A stretch of 39,144 nt of DNA, from assembly GCA_015231775.1 (NCBI GenBank), contig JADGAY010000014.1, forward strand, positions 1-39,144. The letters run 5' to 3'. Under the pieces are notes generated by a model that ran no database searches, had not been told where the DNA came from, and saw only the letters and a program-made list of their open reading frames with translations. Made by a program: the position numbers and the translations under genes. This DNA is from Magnetococcales bacterium (GTDB taxonomy: Bacteria > Pseudomonadota > Magnetococcia > Magnetococcales > Magnetaquicoccaceae). How positions within the stretch are numbered: position 1 is the first letter of the stretch; each line of letters begins with the position of its first letter. Below, one piece after another: positions 17,313 to 27,809 of the stretch.

Positions 17313-18449
17313 CTATCTCGACTCCAGCGGCTTGGAGAGATGTCGGTCGGTGATCAGGGATGGGGGAGGGTGGAGGTCGCCGGATGCGGAGCCGTCCCCG
17401 TTGGTTTGGGCCAGGGTCGGCTTGGGTGGAGGCTCGACCCGCGCCAGATGGCGCGAGGCGGAGGCGGGACGGGTTCCGATCTGATCGAGCAGTGCCGCCC
17501 ACTGGATGCTCTTCTCCTTGAAGAGCTGTTCGTGATGTTCGGCAGTCCAGGAGAGGAACGGCGCCGGGTTGAGATATTGGTGGATGAAGCGCACCTCGTA
17601 GTGAAGATGGGGGGCGGTGACGATCCCGCTTTGGCCGGTCAGGCCGATCAGATCCCCCTTGCGCACGAAATCTCCGGCCTTGACGTGAATCTTGTTCAGA
17701 TGGCTGAAGGTGGTGCGGAAACCGAAACTGTGGTGCAGACTCACCACCTGTCCCAGGCCGTTGAGCCCCAGTCGCCCGTTGTCCACCCCGGCAAACTCCA
17801 CCACACCATCCGCCGTGGCGGTGATCGGCGTGTTCATTGGCGCCTTCAGATCCACCCCTGGATGAAAGCGGGTCTCCTGATGGGTGGGATGCATGCGGAA
17901 ACCGAACGGACTGTTGATCCCCTGAAACGGAACCGGATAACCGGTGGGAATGGCTGCCCCGAACAGTGCCAACTGCTCCCGGTTCATCAGATAGGGGTCC
18001 AGGGCCTCGAGCAGGGTTTCGTTGACATGCACCTCCATGGGCGAGAGCGCCTTGCCATCGTTGCTCGTGACCGGCAGGCCATCGGGTTCGGGTTCCTGGG
18101 CCTCCGCCTGATCGCTGGCAAACAACTCCTCGAGGGCCTCCGCGGTGGGTGCGAAGGTGGTGTCGCCCGCCATGACCTGGAGCGGACGTTGGCTCTCCCG
18201 CGCCGCGCCATGTCCCTGCTTCAACCCGTGCGTCGCCTCCCCCGTCACGATACCGGTGGGCGTGGATCCGCCTCGGGTGTTCAACCAGATGATTACCGCC
18301 GTGCTGGCCACCAGGGCCGGAATGAGCAGGGTCAACAATCTCGGAAAGATCGCGCGCCAGAAAAGATCGACCATTGGCGCGCTGTTTTTTATCCATGTAC
18401 GGCGTGAATGGTTGCGCAAGAACGCCGGAATGGGATATAACGATAGCAT
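17313..18449 (-). CDS. M23-family (LytM-type) murein peptidase, membrane anchored
   Basis: A 378-residue protein. ATG 18449 is supported by GGGAG 8 bases upstream; ATG 18374 would give a shorter form without the first 25 residues. A transmembrane anchor lies at about 32-56. Residues about 60-165 form a low-complexity or helical periplasmic linker. The peptidase domain is at about 175-305, with the zinc ligands of active M23 enzymes: His196 and Asp200 in RFHPGVDL, and the HxH pair His281/His283 in APHLHYEV, plus His250 in TFSHLN. The tail is Pro-rich. An intact site indicates real endopeptidase activity on peptidoglycan cross-bridges, rather than an EnvC/NlpD-like activator. It is divergent from the CheY-TetR cluster. 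Confidence 0.93.
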   Translation of the reverse strand: MLSLYPIPAFLRNHSRRTWIKNSAPMVDLFWRAIFPRLLTLLIPALVASTAVIIWLNTRGGSTPTGIVTGEATHGLKQGHGAARESQRPLQVMAGDTTFAPTAEALEELFASDQAEAQEPEPDGLPVTSNDGKALSPMEVHVNETLLEALDPYLMNREQLALFGAAIPTGYPVPFQGINSPFGFRMHPTHQETRFHPGVDLKAPMNTPITATADGVVEFAGVDNGRLGLNGLGQVVSLHHSFGFRTTFSHLNKIHVKAGDFVRKGDLIGLTGQSGIVTAPHLHYEVRFIHQYLNPAPFLSWTAEHHEQLFKEKSIQWAALLDQIGTRPASASRHLARVEPPPKPTLAQTNGDGSASGDLHPPPSLITDRHLSKPLESR

Positions 18450-18582
18450 GCGAGAAACTCCCGAACTCGGAATGATCGTACCCTCGTTTCCATATCGGGT
18501 GGGATGGGGTCGGGGTGAAAGGTTTTCGCGTCACGGTTGAAAATCTTTGTTCCATCCATAATTACCGAAATCAAGGTCTGCC

Positions 18583-18978
18583 GTGAAAATCCTGATTGCC
18601 GATGATGATGTCAACAGCCGGGTGATTCTCAATACGATTCTCGCTGAGCATGGGGCCTGCCACGAGGTTGGCAATGGCGTCGAGGCGGTGGCGGCTTTCA
18701 AGGTCGCTCTGGAAAAGCGGGAACCGTTTCAGTTGGTCTGCATGGACATCATGATGCCGGAAATGGATGGTCAGGAGGCGGTTTTGGCCATTCGCGCGCT
18801 GGAAAAGGCCCATCACGTCTCTTCCAACGACGAGGCGGTGGTGATCATGACCTCGGCATTGGATACTCTGGATTCGATCATTCGTTCCTTTGACCAGGGC
18901 GGTTGCAACGCCTATCTCGGCAAGCCGATCCGCCGGGCCGCGTTGTTGGAAAAGATCCGCAATTACGGCTTGATATGA
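18583..18978 (+). CDS. CheY-like single-domain response regulator
   Basis: A 131-residue receiver starting at GTG 18583, with AAGG about 8 bases upstream. Key residues are all present: Asp7-Asp9 in IADDDVNS, acceptor Asp55 in LVCMDIMMPEMDG, switch Thr in VIMTSA and Lys in YLGKPIRR. The short insert between beta-4 and the preceding helix (ALEKAHHVSSNDEA) resembles receivers often seen in standalone CheY-like proteins linked to hybrid kinases. There is no output domain. Its stop codon overlaps the start of the TetR gene (ATGA), so the two are translationally coupled. The coupling suggests the receiver and TetR act in one circuit. Confidence 0.92.
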   Translation: MKILIADDDVNSRVILNTILAEHGACHEVGNGVEAVAAFKVALEKREPFQLVCMDIMMPEMDGQEAVLAIRALEKAHHVSSNDEAVVIMTSALDTLDSIIRSFDQGGCNAYLGKPIRRAALLEKIRNYGLI

Positions 18979-19586
18979 ACAGAACCGGCTATTCGAAGAC
19001 CGCGGTCAAGATCCTGGAGGCATCCCTGCCGTTGTTTGCCGCGCGCGGATACAACGGCGTGGCCATGCGGGATATCGCCCAGACCGTCGGCATTACCGCC
19101 GCCGCGCTCTACAATCACTTTTCCGGCAAGGAAACCCTCTACTTCAAGGCTTTGGAATATGCCTTCGCCGACAAGGTGGATACCCTTTCCGAAGCCTTGC
19201 GCGTCGAGGATCATCCCGAAGACCGTTTGCGACAGTTGATCACCTTCTGGATCGAGATCTTCGGTGGGGATGTGATCCTGCGTTCCCTGTTGCAGCGTGA
19301 ACTGTCGGATGCCGACGAACAGCGTTTGCGCCTGTTGTTGGATCGGGTGTTCCTGCCGGTTTACGAAGGGAGCACCGACACCCTGGTGTTGCTCTCCCGT
19401 GGAAAGACCGATACGGTTTTGCTCTTTTTCGCCATTTTGGGGGTGGTGCTATCCCATTTCCAGTTGGCGCCGATCCGCAGGCGTCTGCCGGGTGCCCAGC
19501 CTGAACATGAAGATGTCGAGCGGGTTGCCACCCATCTCACCATGCTTTTGTATCATGGTCTGGCGCCGGTCGTTTCGGTGCATTGA
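18975..19586 (+). CDS. TetR/AcrR-family transcriptional regulator
   Basis: A 203-residue protein. The N-terminal helix-turn-helix, about residues 8-52, is classical: KILEASLPLFAARGYNGVAMRDIAQTVGITAAALYNHFSGKETLYFKALE. The C-terminal about 150 residues form an all-helical ligand-binding and dimerisation region of no recognised subtype. The start ATG 18975 overlaps the CheY stop in an ATGA junction. An in-frame upstream start would run through the CheY gene and is rejected. The ligand and targets are unknown. No obvious palindromic operator was found in the 133-bp region upstream of the CheY-like gene. The next gene starts 5 bases after its stop. Confidence 0.92.
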   Translation: MNRTGYSKTAVKILEASLPLFAARGYNGVAMRDIAQTVGITAAALYNHFSGKETLYFKALEYAFADKVDTLSEALRVEDHPEDRLRQLITFWIEIFGGDVILRSLLQRELSDADEQRLRLLLDRVFLPVYEGSTDTLVLLSRGKTDTVLLFFAILGVVLSHFQLAPIRRRLPGAQPEHEDVERVATHLTMLLYHGLAPVVSVH

Positions 19587-19591
19587 TTCTT

Positions 19592-20545
19592 ATGAGCGGT
19601 TTGCAAGAGTCGTTTTCCGGGGAGACCCTCCTGAAGGCGGCCCTGGCGCGCTATCTGGAACAGATCTCGGTTCACAAATCCCCCACCCAGCATGCCCGTG
19701 AGCGGCGCAAGGCTGGTCAAATCGCCGCCCGTTTGGGTGAAAGTCCCCTTGGAGAGATCACCGCACTGGATGTGAGCGGGTATCGCGATACCCGTTTGCG
19801 TGAGGCTTCCGCCGCGATCGTGCAGGGGGATCTGGATCTGTTGCGTGAGTTGTTCGAGGTGGCGGTCGCGCGTTGGGGGGTGGTGCTGGATGGCAATCCG
19901 GTGGGTGGCGTGGCGCCGACCCGGGCGGTCTTGGATCGGGAGCGCGCGTTCAAACCCGGCGAGTTGGCCCGTTTGCTGGCTGCCTGTGATCGCCGTCCCA
20001 CGCCGATGTTGGGGTGGATCGTGCGGATTGCCTTGCAGACCGGGATGAGCAAGGAGGAGATTTTGCGGTTGCGGATCGCGGATGTCGATCTGGAGGCTCG
20101 GATGGTCACCATTCCCAGGGTGTTGAGTCGTCCGATGCGCCAGGTGCCGTTGACGCGGGTATTGGTTGGGGTGTTCCGGGAGGTGTTGAATTATCCGGAG
20201 CGTCCGGAGGGTGAGACGTTGTTGTTTTTTGGTGCCATGGGTTCGTTGGGGATTCGGCGTCCGTTGGCGATTGACAAGGGGTTTCGTGCGGCGGTGGTGC
20301 AGGCGCGGTTGAAGGGGTGTACGTTTGGGGATTTGCGGCATGAGGCGGTGACGCGCCTGGCCGAGGTGGGGTTGAGTGTGGTGGAGGTGCATGCGGTGGC
20401 GGGGATGCCGATGCCCCGTGGGGTGCGGGTGGTGAAACCGACGGTGGGGGCGTTGGTGGCGCGGTTGGATGAGGTGGGGTTCGGGGTGGAGGTGGGAGCG
20501 ACTGCTCGGCGTGGGGCGGGAAGGCGGGAAAACCGCTCTTTCTGA
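19592..20545 (+). CDS. Tyrosine-recombinase-fold protein lacking the catalytic residues
   Basis: A 317-residue protein from ATG 19592 (TTG 19583 is also in frame). It aligns along its whole length with phage-type integrases: an N-terminal SAM-like DNA-binding domain at about 10-100 and a catalytic-fold domain at about 120-300. Family motifs are recognisable but altered. Box I, normally TGMRxxEhLxLR, reads TGMSKEEILRLR, so Arg I is Ser. The beta-hairpin Lys is Leu in PRVLSRPMRQVPL. HxLRH reads GDLRH, so the His is lost and Arg II kept. LGH is AGM, and the Tyr-bearing RYxH is RVVKP. Five of six catalytic positions are therefore gone while the frame is intact. It is unlikely to recombine DNA; a DNA-binding or regulatory role is inferred. 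It follows TetR by 5 bases. No phage genes or att repeats are seen. Confidence 0.8.
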   Translation: MSGLQESFSGETLLKAALARYLEQISVHKSPTQHARERRKAGQIAARLGESPLGEITALDVSGYRDTRLREASAAIVQGDLDLLRELFEVAVARWGVVLDGNPVGGVAPTRAVLDRERAFKPGELARLLAACDRRPTPMLGWIVRIALQTGMSKEEILRLRIADVDLEARMVTIPRVLSRPMRQVPLTRVLVGVFREVLNYPERPEGETLLFFGAMGSLGIRRPLAIDKGFRAAVVQARLKGCTFGDLRHEAVTRLAEVGLSVVEVHAVAGMPMPRGVRVVKPTVGALVARLDEVGFGVEVGATARRGAGRRENRSF

Positions 20546-20659
20546 AGGCACGCCAAAATCAAAAGATAAATTAAATTATAATAATATAAGCAAAAATACC
20601 TCCGAGGCGCTGTCTCCGGACCTCCACCGGGGAGCTTGGGCCCCCGGATCTCTGCAACC

Positions 20660-21616
20660 ATGATCCCCATCGTTAGGCCTTTGTTGAAAATCCTCGTCAT
20701 TCTTGGCCCGACCGCCTCTGGCAAGACCCGCTTGGCGGTACGCCTCGCCCGCCGCTTCAACGGCGAAATCCTCTCTGCCGACTCCCGTCAGGTCTACCGG
20801 GGCCTGGATATCGGCACGGGCAAGGATCTCGACGAATACGGCGTCATTCCCCACCACCTGATCGACGTGGCCGATCCGGGTGACGAGTTCAACCTGTTTC
20901 GTTTTCAGCAGTTATGCCTGGCACGTATCGCCGAGATCCACGGACGTGGCGGCCTGCCGATTCTCGCCGGCGGCACCGGCCTTTACCTGGAATCGATCAT
21001 CCGCGGCTACCGCCTCACCCCGGCGCGGGTCGATCCACGGCAACGCGCCGAACTCAATACCCTGTCGGATGAGGCGTTGGCCACCCGCCTGTTCGCCTTG
21101 AAACCGGATCAGCACAACACCACCGACCTGGAAACCCGCGACCGCATGATGCGCGCCATCGAGATCGCCTTGGCCAGCCGAAGCGACGGGGAACCGGTCG
21201 TCCCCGCGCCCGAGACGGAATTTCTGGTGCTGGGTCTGCGCTGGGAACGGGCGGTTTTGCGTGAACGGATCGCCGAACGGCTGCATCGCAGACTGCAAGA
21301 GGGGATGGTCGAGGAGGTGGAGGGGTTGCTGGCGGCGGGTGTGGCGGAAGAGACCCTGGAGGGCATGGGACTGGAGTACCGTTTCGTCACCCGCCTGGTG
21401 CGCGGCGCCCTGACCCGCGAGGCGTGCGAAACGCAATTGGTTCAGGCGATCCGCCAGTTCGCCAAACGCCAGGAGACCTGGTTCCGCCGCATGGAACGCC
21501 AGGGTATCCGCATCCACTGGCTTGACGCGGCGGGGGATCCGGAAAACGAGGCCGAGGCGCGCGTCAGGTGGTTTTTGGAGGCCTCCGAGCCCGAACCGCC
21601 TGTTTTGCCGTGGTAG
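20660..21616 (+). CDS. miaA: tRNA dimethylallyltransferase
   Basis: A protein of about 318 residues from ATG 20660 (TTG 20636 is in frame upstream). MiaA transfers the dimethylallyl group to A37 of tRNAs reading UNN codons. The P-loop GPTASGKT is at 16-23, with the catalytic Asp in SADSRQVYRGLDIGTGK. The substrate motif GGTGLYLESIIRG, the DRMMRAIEIAL helix and the C-terminal RQFAKRQETWFRR (tRNA contact) are all present, and the length is normal. The 114 bases before the start are AT-rich at first, then hold a GC-rich patch with no clear ribosome site. Its last 53 bases overlap the end of the convergent zinc-finger gene. Confidence 0.96.
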   Translation: MIPIVRPLLKILVILGPTASGKTRLAVRLARRFNGEILSADSRQVYRGLDIGTGKDLDEYGVIPHHLIDVADPGDEFNLFRFQQLCLARIAEIHGRGGLPILAGGTGLYLESIIRGYRLTPARVDPRQRAELNTLSDEALATRLFALKPDQHNTTDLETRDRMMRAIEIALASRSDGEPVVPAPETEFLVLGLRWERAVLRERIAERLHRRLQEGMVEEVEGLLAAGVAEETLEGMGLEYRFVTRLVRGALTREACETQLVQAIRQFAKRQETWFRRMERQGIRIHWLDAAGDPENEAEARVRWFLEASEPEPPVLPW

Positions 21617-22187
21617 GTTGGGTTGGCGCCGGTTTGGAGGGGTCGGGTGTTGGAGTGGCCGTTCCCGACTGGGCGGATCCTGCCTTGGCGGGCGTGGTCG
21701 GCAGGGCCATGGGGGTGTTGGCGTCCAGCCCGAAACGGTCGCGATAGGCTTCGACCGTGATCTTGTGGGCGCGGGTGATGTGGGCGCGCAACCCCTTGAA
21801 TCGTTGACCGCAGGCCAGACAGACGATCCCGTCGGCGGTGACCTCGGGGGGGGGCTGCGCGGCGGCGGGTGGTTGCGCCGGGACGGAGCGGAGCGCTGCG
21901 GGAGACGGGGAGGGTGCCATCGGGCTTGCGGGAGCCGGCCCAGGGCGGGAGGCATCGACGGGAGCGGATGGTTTGACGGTTGGAACGGGAGCGGGCGCGT
22001 CGGCATGGACGGCGGTGGGGGATGGTGGCGGAGCGGCGGCAGGGAGGGTGGGTGCCGGTGGCAACGCGCGAGGCGGCGATGGCGCGGGCCGGGGGGGTGG
22101 CTGCGCACCCTCTTGTTTTTCCTGAATCATGCGGGTCACGATGTACCCCATGACCAGCAGCATCGTGATGATTCCCAAGCCCGGCAT
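21564..22187 (-). CDS. Membrane-anchored Ros/MucR-type zinc-finger protein
   Basis: A 207-residue protein from ATG 22187. That start is chosen over upstream in-frame ATGs because AGGGAGGGCGAC directly precedes it. Residues 3-21 (GLGIITMLLVMGYIVTR) form a single transmembrane helix. About 85 residues of Pro/Ala-rich linker follow, then at about 115-162 a Ros/MucR-like domain: VTADGIVCLACGQRFKGLR and ITVEAYRDRFGL. The zinc ligands Cys123, Cys126, His136 and His141 give CX2CX9HX4H, the same spacing as Agrobacterium Ros. A second Pro/Thr-rich stretch ends in a basic tail (RARRPPK). Classical Ros/MucR proteins are soluble regulators of about 140-150 residues, so the membrane anchor and linker are unusual. 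It overlaps the miaA 3' end by 53 bases, tail to tail. Confidence 0.8.
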   Translation of the reverse strand: MPGLGIITMLLVMGYIVTRMIQEKQEGAQPPPRPAPSPPRALPPAPTLPAAAPPPSPTAVHADAPAPVPTVKPSAPVDASRPGPAPASPMAPSPSPAALRSVPAQPPAAAQPPPEVTADGIVCLACGQRFKGLRAHITRAHKITVEAYRDRFGLDANTPMALPTTPAKAGSAQSGTATPTPDPSKPAPTQPTTAKQAVRARRPPKTT

Positions 22188-22445
22188 GTCGCCCTCCCTG
22201 AGCGTTGGTTGAGATGCGATTCGCGTACCGTGGAACTCCCGAAGGGCGGTACACGGTTGGGGGTTGAGGGGATTCTCCCCCATCATACAAGTTAATTATC
22301 GCAAATCAAAACCAGTGGGTCAACCTGTCCCGCGGCGGATTGTCCATCCCGCGTGTAACGAAGCGTATACCCAAGCGGGTGAAGTGGTATATAGTGGGGT
22401 AAAACGGACCGGGAAATCTCAGTCAACAAAGGAGCAGGGCCTCCA

Positions 22446-22499
22446 ATGCCTTCTCTCACGCCTTGGCAAGGGGGGGCGAGGGGTGCCCCCATCCTGTAA
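22446..22499 (+). promoter_or_regulatory. Possible 17-codon leader ORF with hairpin before pyrG
   Basis: The 336-bp gap 22188-22523 between the Ros-type gene and pyrG holds a 17-codon frame (ATG 22446, TAA 22497). AAAGGAG sits 11 bases before the ATG. Inside the frame, GGGGGC (22472-22477) and GCCCCC (22485-22490) form a perfect 6-bp hairpin with a 7-base loop. No T tract follows, so it is not an intrinsic terminator. pyrG starts 24 bases after the small frame ends. A leader-peptide or RNA-structure control of pyrG is possible but unproven. The rest of the gap holds TATATA at about 22389 as a weak -10 candidate. Confidence 0.25.
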
Positions 22500-24149
<1,650 letters not shown>

Positions 24150-24153
24150 GCTC

Positions 24154-25005
24154 ATGTCATCTCCCGCGCGTGATGTGCAGGTTGGATCCATCACCCTCGG
24201 CAACCGGCGCCCCCTGGGGGTGATCGCCGGACCCTGCGTGCTCGAGGGGGGGGATTTCGCCGCGCGTCGGGAGTTCGCCTTTGCCACGGCGCGTGAGATC
24301 CAGACGATCACCAGCCGCGTCGGTGTGCCCTGGATCTACAAGGCCTCCTTCGACAAGGCCAATCGCACCTCTTCCGGAGGGTTCCGGGGTCCGGGCCTGG
24401 AGGAGGGGTTGCGCGTTCTGGAAGCGGTGCGTGTCGAGTTCGGCGTGCCGGTGGTCACCGACATCCACACGCCGGAACAGGCCGAACCGGTCGCCGGCGT
24501 GGTGGACATGCTCCAGACCCCGGCCTTTTTGTGTCGTCAGACCGATCTGATCCAGGCTGCGGCGCGGGCCGGACGTCCGGTGAACATCAAGAAGGGACAG
24601 TTCCTGGCCCCCGCCGACATGGCGCGGGTGGTGGAGAAGGCGCGCGCCACCGGCAACGACCGGATTCTGGTGTGCGAACGGGGTTTTGTCTTTGGTTACG
24701 GCGATCTGGTGGTGGACATGCGCGCCCTGGAGATCCTTGCCGAGGCGGGTACCCCGGTGGTCTTCGACGCCACCCACTCGGTGCAGAAACCGGGTGGTCT
24801 GGGGGGCTCCTCGGGCGGGGAGCGACGTTTCGTCGCTGCCCTGGCGCGGGCCGCGGTGGCGGTGGGGGTGGCGGCGCTCTTTCTGGAGACCCATCCGGAT
24901 CCGGACCATGCCCCCTGCGACGGACCCAACATGGTCCCCTTCGGCCAGCTCGAAGCTTTATTGCGGCAACTCAAGCGACTCGACGAGGTGAGGAAAGATG
25001 CATAA
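24154..25005 (+). CDS. kdsA: 3-deoxy-8-phosphooctulonate synthase
   Basis: A 283-residue Kdo-8-phosphate synthase, condensing phosphoenolpyruvate with arabinose-5-phosphate for the lipopolysaccharide inner core. Motifs are [44 protein letters not shown] and [11 protein letters not shown]. Cys28 in AGPC occupies the position that is Asn in the metal-independent E. coli enzyme, which predicts the metal-dependent class as in Aquifex. AAGGGGTGAG precedes ATG 24154. Its last 8 bases overlap gcvT. The gene shows the cell has a Kdo-containing outer membrane. Confidence 0.98.
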   Translation: MSSPARDVQVGSITLGNRRPLGVIAGPCVLEGGDFAARREFAFATAREIQTITSRVGVPWIYKASFDKANRTSSGGFRGPGLEEGLRVLEAVRVEFGVPVVTDIHTPEQAEPVAGVVDMLQTPAFLCRQTDLIQAAARAGRPVNIKKGQFLAPADMARVVEKARATGNDRILVCERGFVFGYGDLVVDMRALEILAEAGTPVVFDATHSVQKPGGLGGSSGGERRFVAALARAAVAVGVAALFLETHPDPDHAPCDGPNMVPFGQLEALLRQLKRLDEVRKDA

Positions 25006-26089
25006 GACCATTCTGCACGACCGACATCTGGGATTGGCGGCGCGCATGGCGCCCTTCGCCGGTTGGGAGATGCCTCTCGACTACGGTTCGCAGATCGCCG
25101 AACACCATGCGGTGCGTCGCGCCTGCGGGCTGTTCGACGTCTCCCACATGGGGGTGGTGGATCTGATCGGTGGCGACGTGCTGGGTCTGACGCGCTGGCT
25201 TCTGGCCTGCGATCCGGGCCGACTGGTGGATGGCGCGGGTCAGTACGGACTGCTCCTCAACGAGCGGGGCGGGGTGACCGATGATCTGATCGCCTACCGG
25301 TTGCATGAAGGTCATTTCGTCTTGGTGATCAACGCCGGCAACCGGGAGAAGGATCTGTCCTGGATCCGCATTCACGCCCCGGCCCACAACGTCACGGTGA
25401 CCGAGCGGACCGACCTGGCCATTTTGGCGCTTCAAGGGCCCCATGCGGTCCGGCATCTGGCGCAGGCGCTCCCTGCGGAGATGGCCGAACGAGCCTCCGC
25501 GCTGCCATCGTTCCACATCCTCGACGAGGGGGGGCGGCGCGTGGCGCGCACCGGCTATACCGGCGAGGACGGCTTTGAATTGATCCTGCCGCTGACCGAA
25601 GCCGGCGCGGCCTGGGATCGGCTTCTGGCCGCCGGCGTGGCCCCGGCAGGACTCGGCGCCCGCGACACCCTGCGCCTGGAGGCGGGGTTGAACCTGCATG
25701 GTCGCGACATGGACAGCAAGAGCAACCCTCTGGAGCGGGGGCTTGGCTGGACCATCGCCTGGGAACCGGAGAACCGGCTCTTTTCCGGGAGGCAGGTGCT
25801 CGAACCGTCGCGGCGCGATCCGGCGTTGCGCAAGCGGATGGGGCTGCTGTTGATCGACAAGGGGGTGTTGCGTGACCATCTGCCGGTTGTTCTCGATGGC
25901 GAAGTGGTGGGCGAGATCACCAGCGGCGGTTATTCGCCGACTCTGGAGCGTGGGATCGCGCTGGCGGTGGTGCAACCCCATCTGCAACCCGGCGCGGTCT
26001 GTCAGGTGGAGCTGCGCGGACGGATGCTGAATGCCCGTGCCGTGCGCCCGCCGTTCGTGAAGTTTGGCAAGGCGGCGTTGCGGGATTGA
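24998..26089 (+). CDS. gcvT: Glycine cleavage system T protein (aminomethyltransferase)
   Basis: A 363-residue GcvT, which transfers the methylene group from the lipoyl arm of GcvH to tetrahydrofolate and releases ammonia. Family features are [46 protein letters not shown], the catalytic Asp region [23 protein letters not shown], and the C-terminal [20 protein letters not shown]. It overlaps kdsA by 8 bases, with GAGGTGAGG as ribosome site. The expected next gene, gcvH, is absent; gcvPA and gcvPB lie 7.4 kb downstream. The 275 bp after gcvT contain no gene. Confidence 0.98.
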   Translation: MHKTILHDRHLGLAARMAPFAGWEMPLDYGSQIAEHHAVRRACGLFDVSHMGVVDLIGGDVLGLTRWLLACDPGRLVDGAGQYGLLLNERGGVTDDLIAYRLHEGHFVLVINAGNREKDLSWIRIHAPAHNVTVTERTDLAILALQGPHAVRHLAQALPAEMAERASALPSFHILDEGGRRVARTGYTGEDGFELILPLTEAGAAWDRLLAAGVAPAGLGARDTLRLEAGLNLHGRDMDSKSNPLERGLGWTIAWEPENRLFSGRQVLEPSRRDPALRKRMGLLLIDKGVLRDHLPVVLDGEVVGEITSGGYSPTLERGIALAVVQPHLQPGAVCQVELRGRMLNARAVRPPFVKFGKAALRD

Positions 26090-26285
26090 GGCGTCATGGC
26101 CGGGATTCGGGGCGTGTCTCTCCCTGGCGAGGTTTGGAGATGACTTTTCCGTGGTGGCGTGGTAACTTGAAACGGGCCCGAAGTTGGCAAGGTTTCATCC
26201 ATCGTATCGCATGATCCGATGCCGGATGATCCTGCCGTGAGGGTTGTCCTGGGAGTAAGGGGGCGCCAGGTGAAGTTCGTTACAT

Positions 26286-26348
26286 CGTTCATACCTTGAG
26301 CGATGAACGCTTTGGAAAGTGTCGCGCGTCCCCGTCGATACGTTCATC
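26286..26348 (+). repeat. Three copies of CGTTCAT in alternating orientation upstream of the CBS gene
   Basis: CGTTCAT occurs at 26286-26292 and 26341-26347. Its reverse complement ATGAACG is at 26303-26309, between them. The second and third copies extend to an 8-bp inverted pair (GATGAACG 26302-26309, CGTTCATC 26341-26348). The set lies in the 275-bp gene-free gap 26090-26364, 17-79 bases before the CBS gene start, where an operator would be expected. No regulator is assigned. The rest of the gap shows nothing recognisable. Confidence 0.35.
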
Positions 26349-26364
26349 AGGATTCCCTGGTTCG

Positions 26365-27720
26365 ATGGAACTGTTCATTTTGCTGTCGATGGTTCTCCTC
26401 AACGGCGTGTTTTCACTGGCTGAAATGGCCGTGATCTCCTCCCGCAAGGTCCGGTTGCAACACCTGGCCGAGGCGGGTTCCAGCGGGGCCCGCATCGCCC
26501 TGCTCCTCTCCGCCGATCCCAGTCGTTTTCTGGCCACCATTCAGGTGGGGATCACCACCATCGGCATTCTGAGTGGTGCCTATGGCGAGGCGGTATTCCT
26601 CAATAATCTGATCCCGCTGATCGAGCCATTGCCCCTGATCGGTCCCCACGCCACCGAGGCGGGACTGGTGATCATCGTCGTGGGGATCACCTTCGTCTCC
26701 CTGATCCTGGGAGAGTTGCTGCCCAAGCGGCTGGCCCAGCACCATCCGGAATCCCTGGCCATCCTCGTGGCCAAACCCATGTTCTGGTTATCCCGGCTGG
26801 CTTCGCCGTTCATTCGTCTGCTCACCGTCACGACGGAAGGTCTGCTGCGACTGTTGAAACTCCACCACCACGACGACCCCCCGGTGACCGAGGAGGAGAT
26901 CCAGGTGTTGATGCGGCAGGGGGCCGAAGCCGGGGTTTTCGAACAGCACGAGCAGTTGTTGGTCAAGCGGGTGTTGCAAATGGACTCGCGGCGTATTTCG
27001 GATATCATGACTCCGCGCATGGAGATCGATCTCCTGAATCTGCAGGATGGTCTGGAAGAGAATCTGCGCCGCATCGCCGAGAGTCGCCACAACCGCTTTC
27101 CGGTCTGCATGGGGGGGTTGGACGAGGTGGTGGGGGTTTTGGACAGCACCAGTCTGCTTAAAAGAACCCTCATGAATCAACCTATTGATCTGGCTGAGTT
27201 GTTGAAGCCGCCCGTGTTCGTGCCCGCCACCATCGGCATCACCCATCTGTTGGAGTATTTTCGTCGCAATCGGATGGGCATGGTCTTGGTGGTGGACGAA
27301 TTCGGTGGCGTGGCCGGCGTGGTGACGCTGACCGATCTGCTGGTGGAGATGGTGGGTGAATTGGAGGACAGCGCTGCCGCCGAGGATCAATCGGTGGTGA
27401 TGCGGGAGGATGGCTCCATGCTGTTGGATGGCATGCTGGATCTGGAGCGTCTGCGTGAGTTGACCGGCATCTCGAGCACCTTTCCGTTTGAGGACGAGGG
27501 GGGCTATCACACTCTGGCAGGCCTGGCGATGACCATGCTCGAACGGATTCCGCGCGTGGGGGACTGTTTCACCTGGGAGGGATTTCGTTTCGAGGTGGTG
27601 GACATGGATCGCAACCGGGTGGACCGGCTCAGTGTCCAGCACCTCACGAGCCTGTCGCCCTCCACGCCCCATGCCGGAACGGCCTTCCCGGACCCGGAGA
27701 ACTTGCTGCCATCCGTCTGA
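26365..27720 (+). CDS. CorC/TlyC-type protein: DUF21 membrane domain, CBS pair, CorC_HlyC domain
   Basis: A 451-residue protein from ATG 26365; a TTG at 26296 would add 23 residues of non-hydrophobic sequence and is less likely. Residues 1-160 form the DUF21 (CNNM) membrane domain: MELFILLSMVLLNGVFSLAEMAVISSRK, with helices at about 1-20, 58-80 and 96-120 and the LGELLPKRLA signature. Residues about 205-330 form the CBS pair, introduced by RRISDIMTPRMEID and ending with VVDEFGGVAGVVTLTDLLVE. Residues about 340-425 form the CorC_HlyC domain. Relatives act in Mg2+/Co2+ efflux or homeostasis; the hemolysin label used for some is historical. It is convergent with the histidine kinase gene, ends 89 bases apart. 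Confidence 0.92.
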   Translation: MELFILLSMVLLNGVFSLAEMAVISSRKVRLQHLAEAGSSGARIALLLSADPSRFLATIQVGITTIGILSGAYGEAVFLNNLIPLIEPLPLIGPHATEAGLVIIVVGITFVSLILGELLPKRLAQHHPESLAILVAKPMFWLSRLASPFIRLLTVTTEGLLRLLKLHHHDDPPVTEEEIQVLMRQGAEAGVFEQHEQLLVKRVLQMDSRRISDIMTPRMEIDLLNLQDGLEENLRRIAESRHNRFPVCMGGLDEVVGVLDSTSLLKRTLMNQPIDLAELLKPPVFVPATIGITHLLEYFRRNRMGMVLVVDEFGGVAGVVTLTDLLVEMVGELEDSAAAEDQSVVMREDGSMLLDGMLDLERLRELTGISSTFPFEDEGGYHTLAGLAMTMLERIPRVGDCFTWEGFRFEVVDMDRNRVDRLSVQHLTSLSPSTPHAGTAFPDPENLLPSV

Positions 27721-27809
27721 GTTGCCTGCCTGGAGTTTCACGGGTGGGCTGTGGTGGACGTTTACCAAAAGAATTTGGCGAACGCGCCAGATGGAGGATG
27801 TGGGTGCGC

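Noticed and set aside
18583-20545. A prophage or integrative element around the recombinase-like gene
   Set aside because: There are no phage structural, excisionase or relaxase genes, no flanking direct repeats, and the recombinase lacks its active site.
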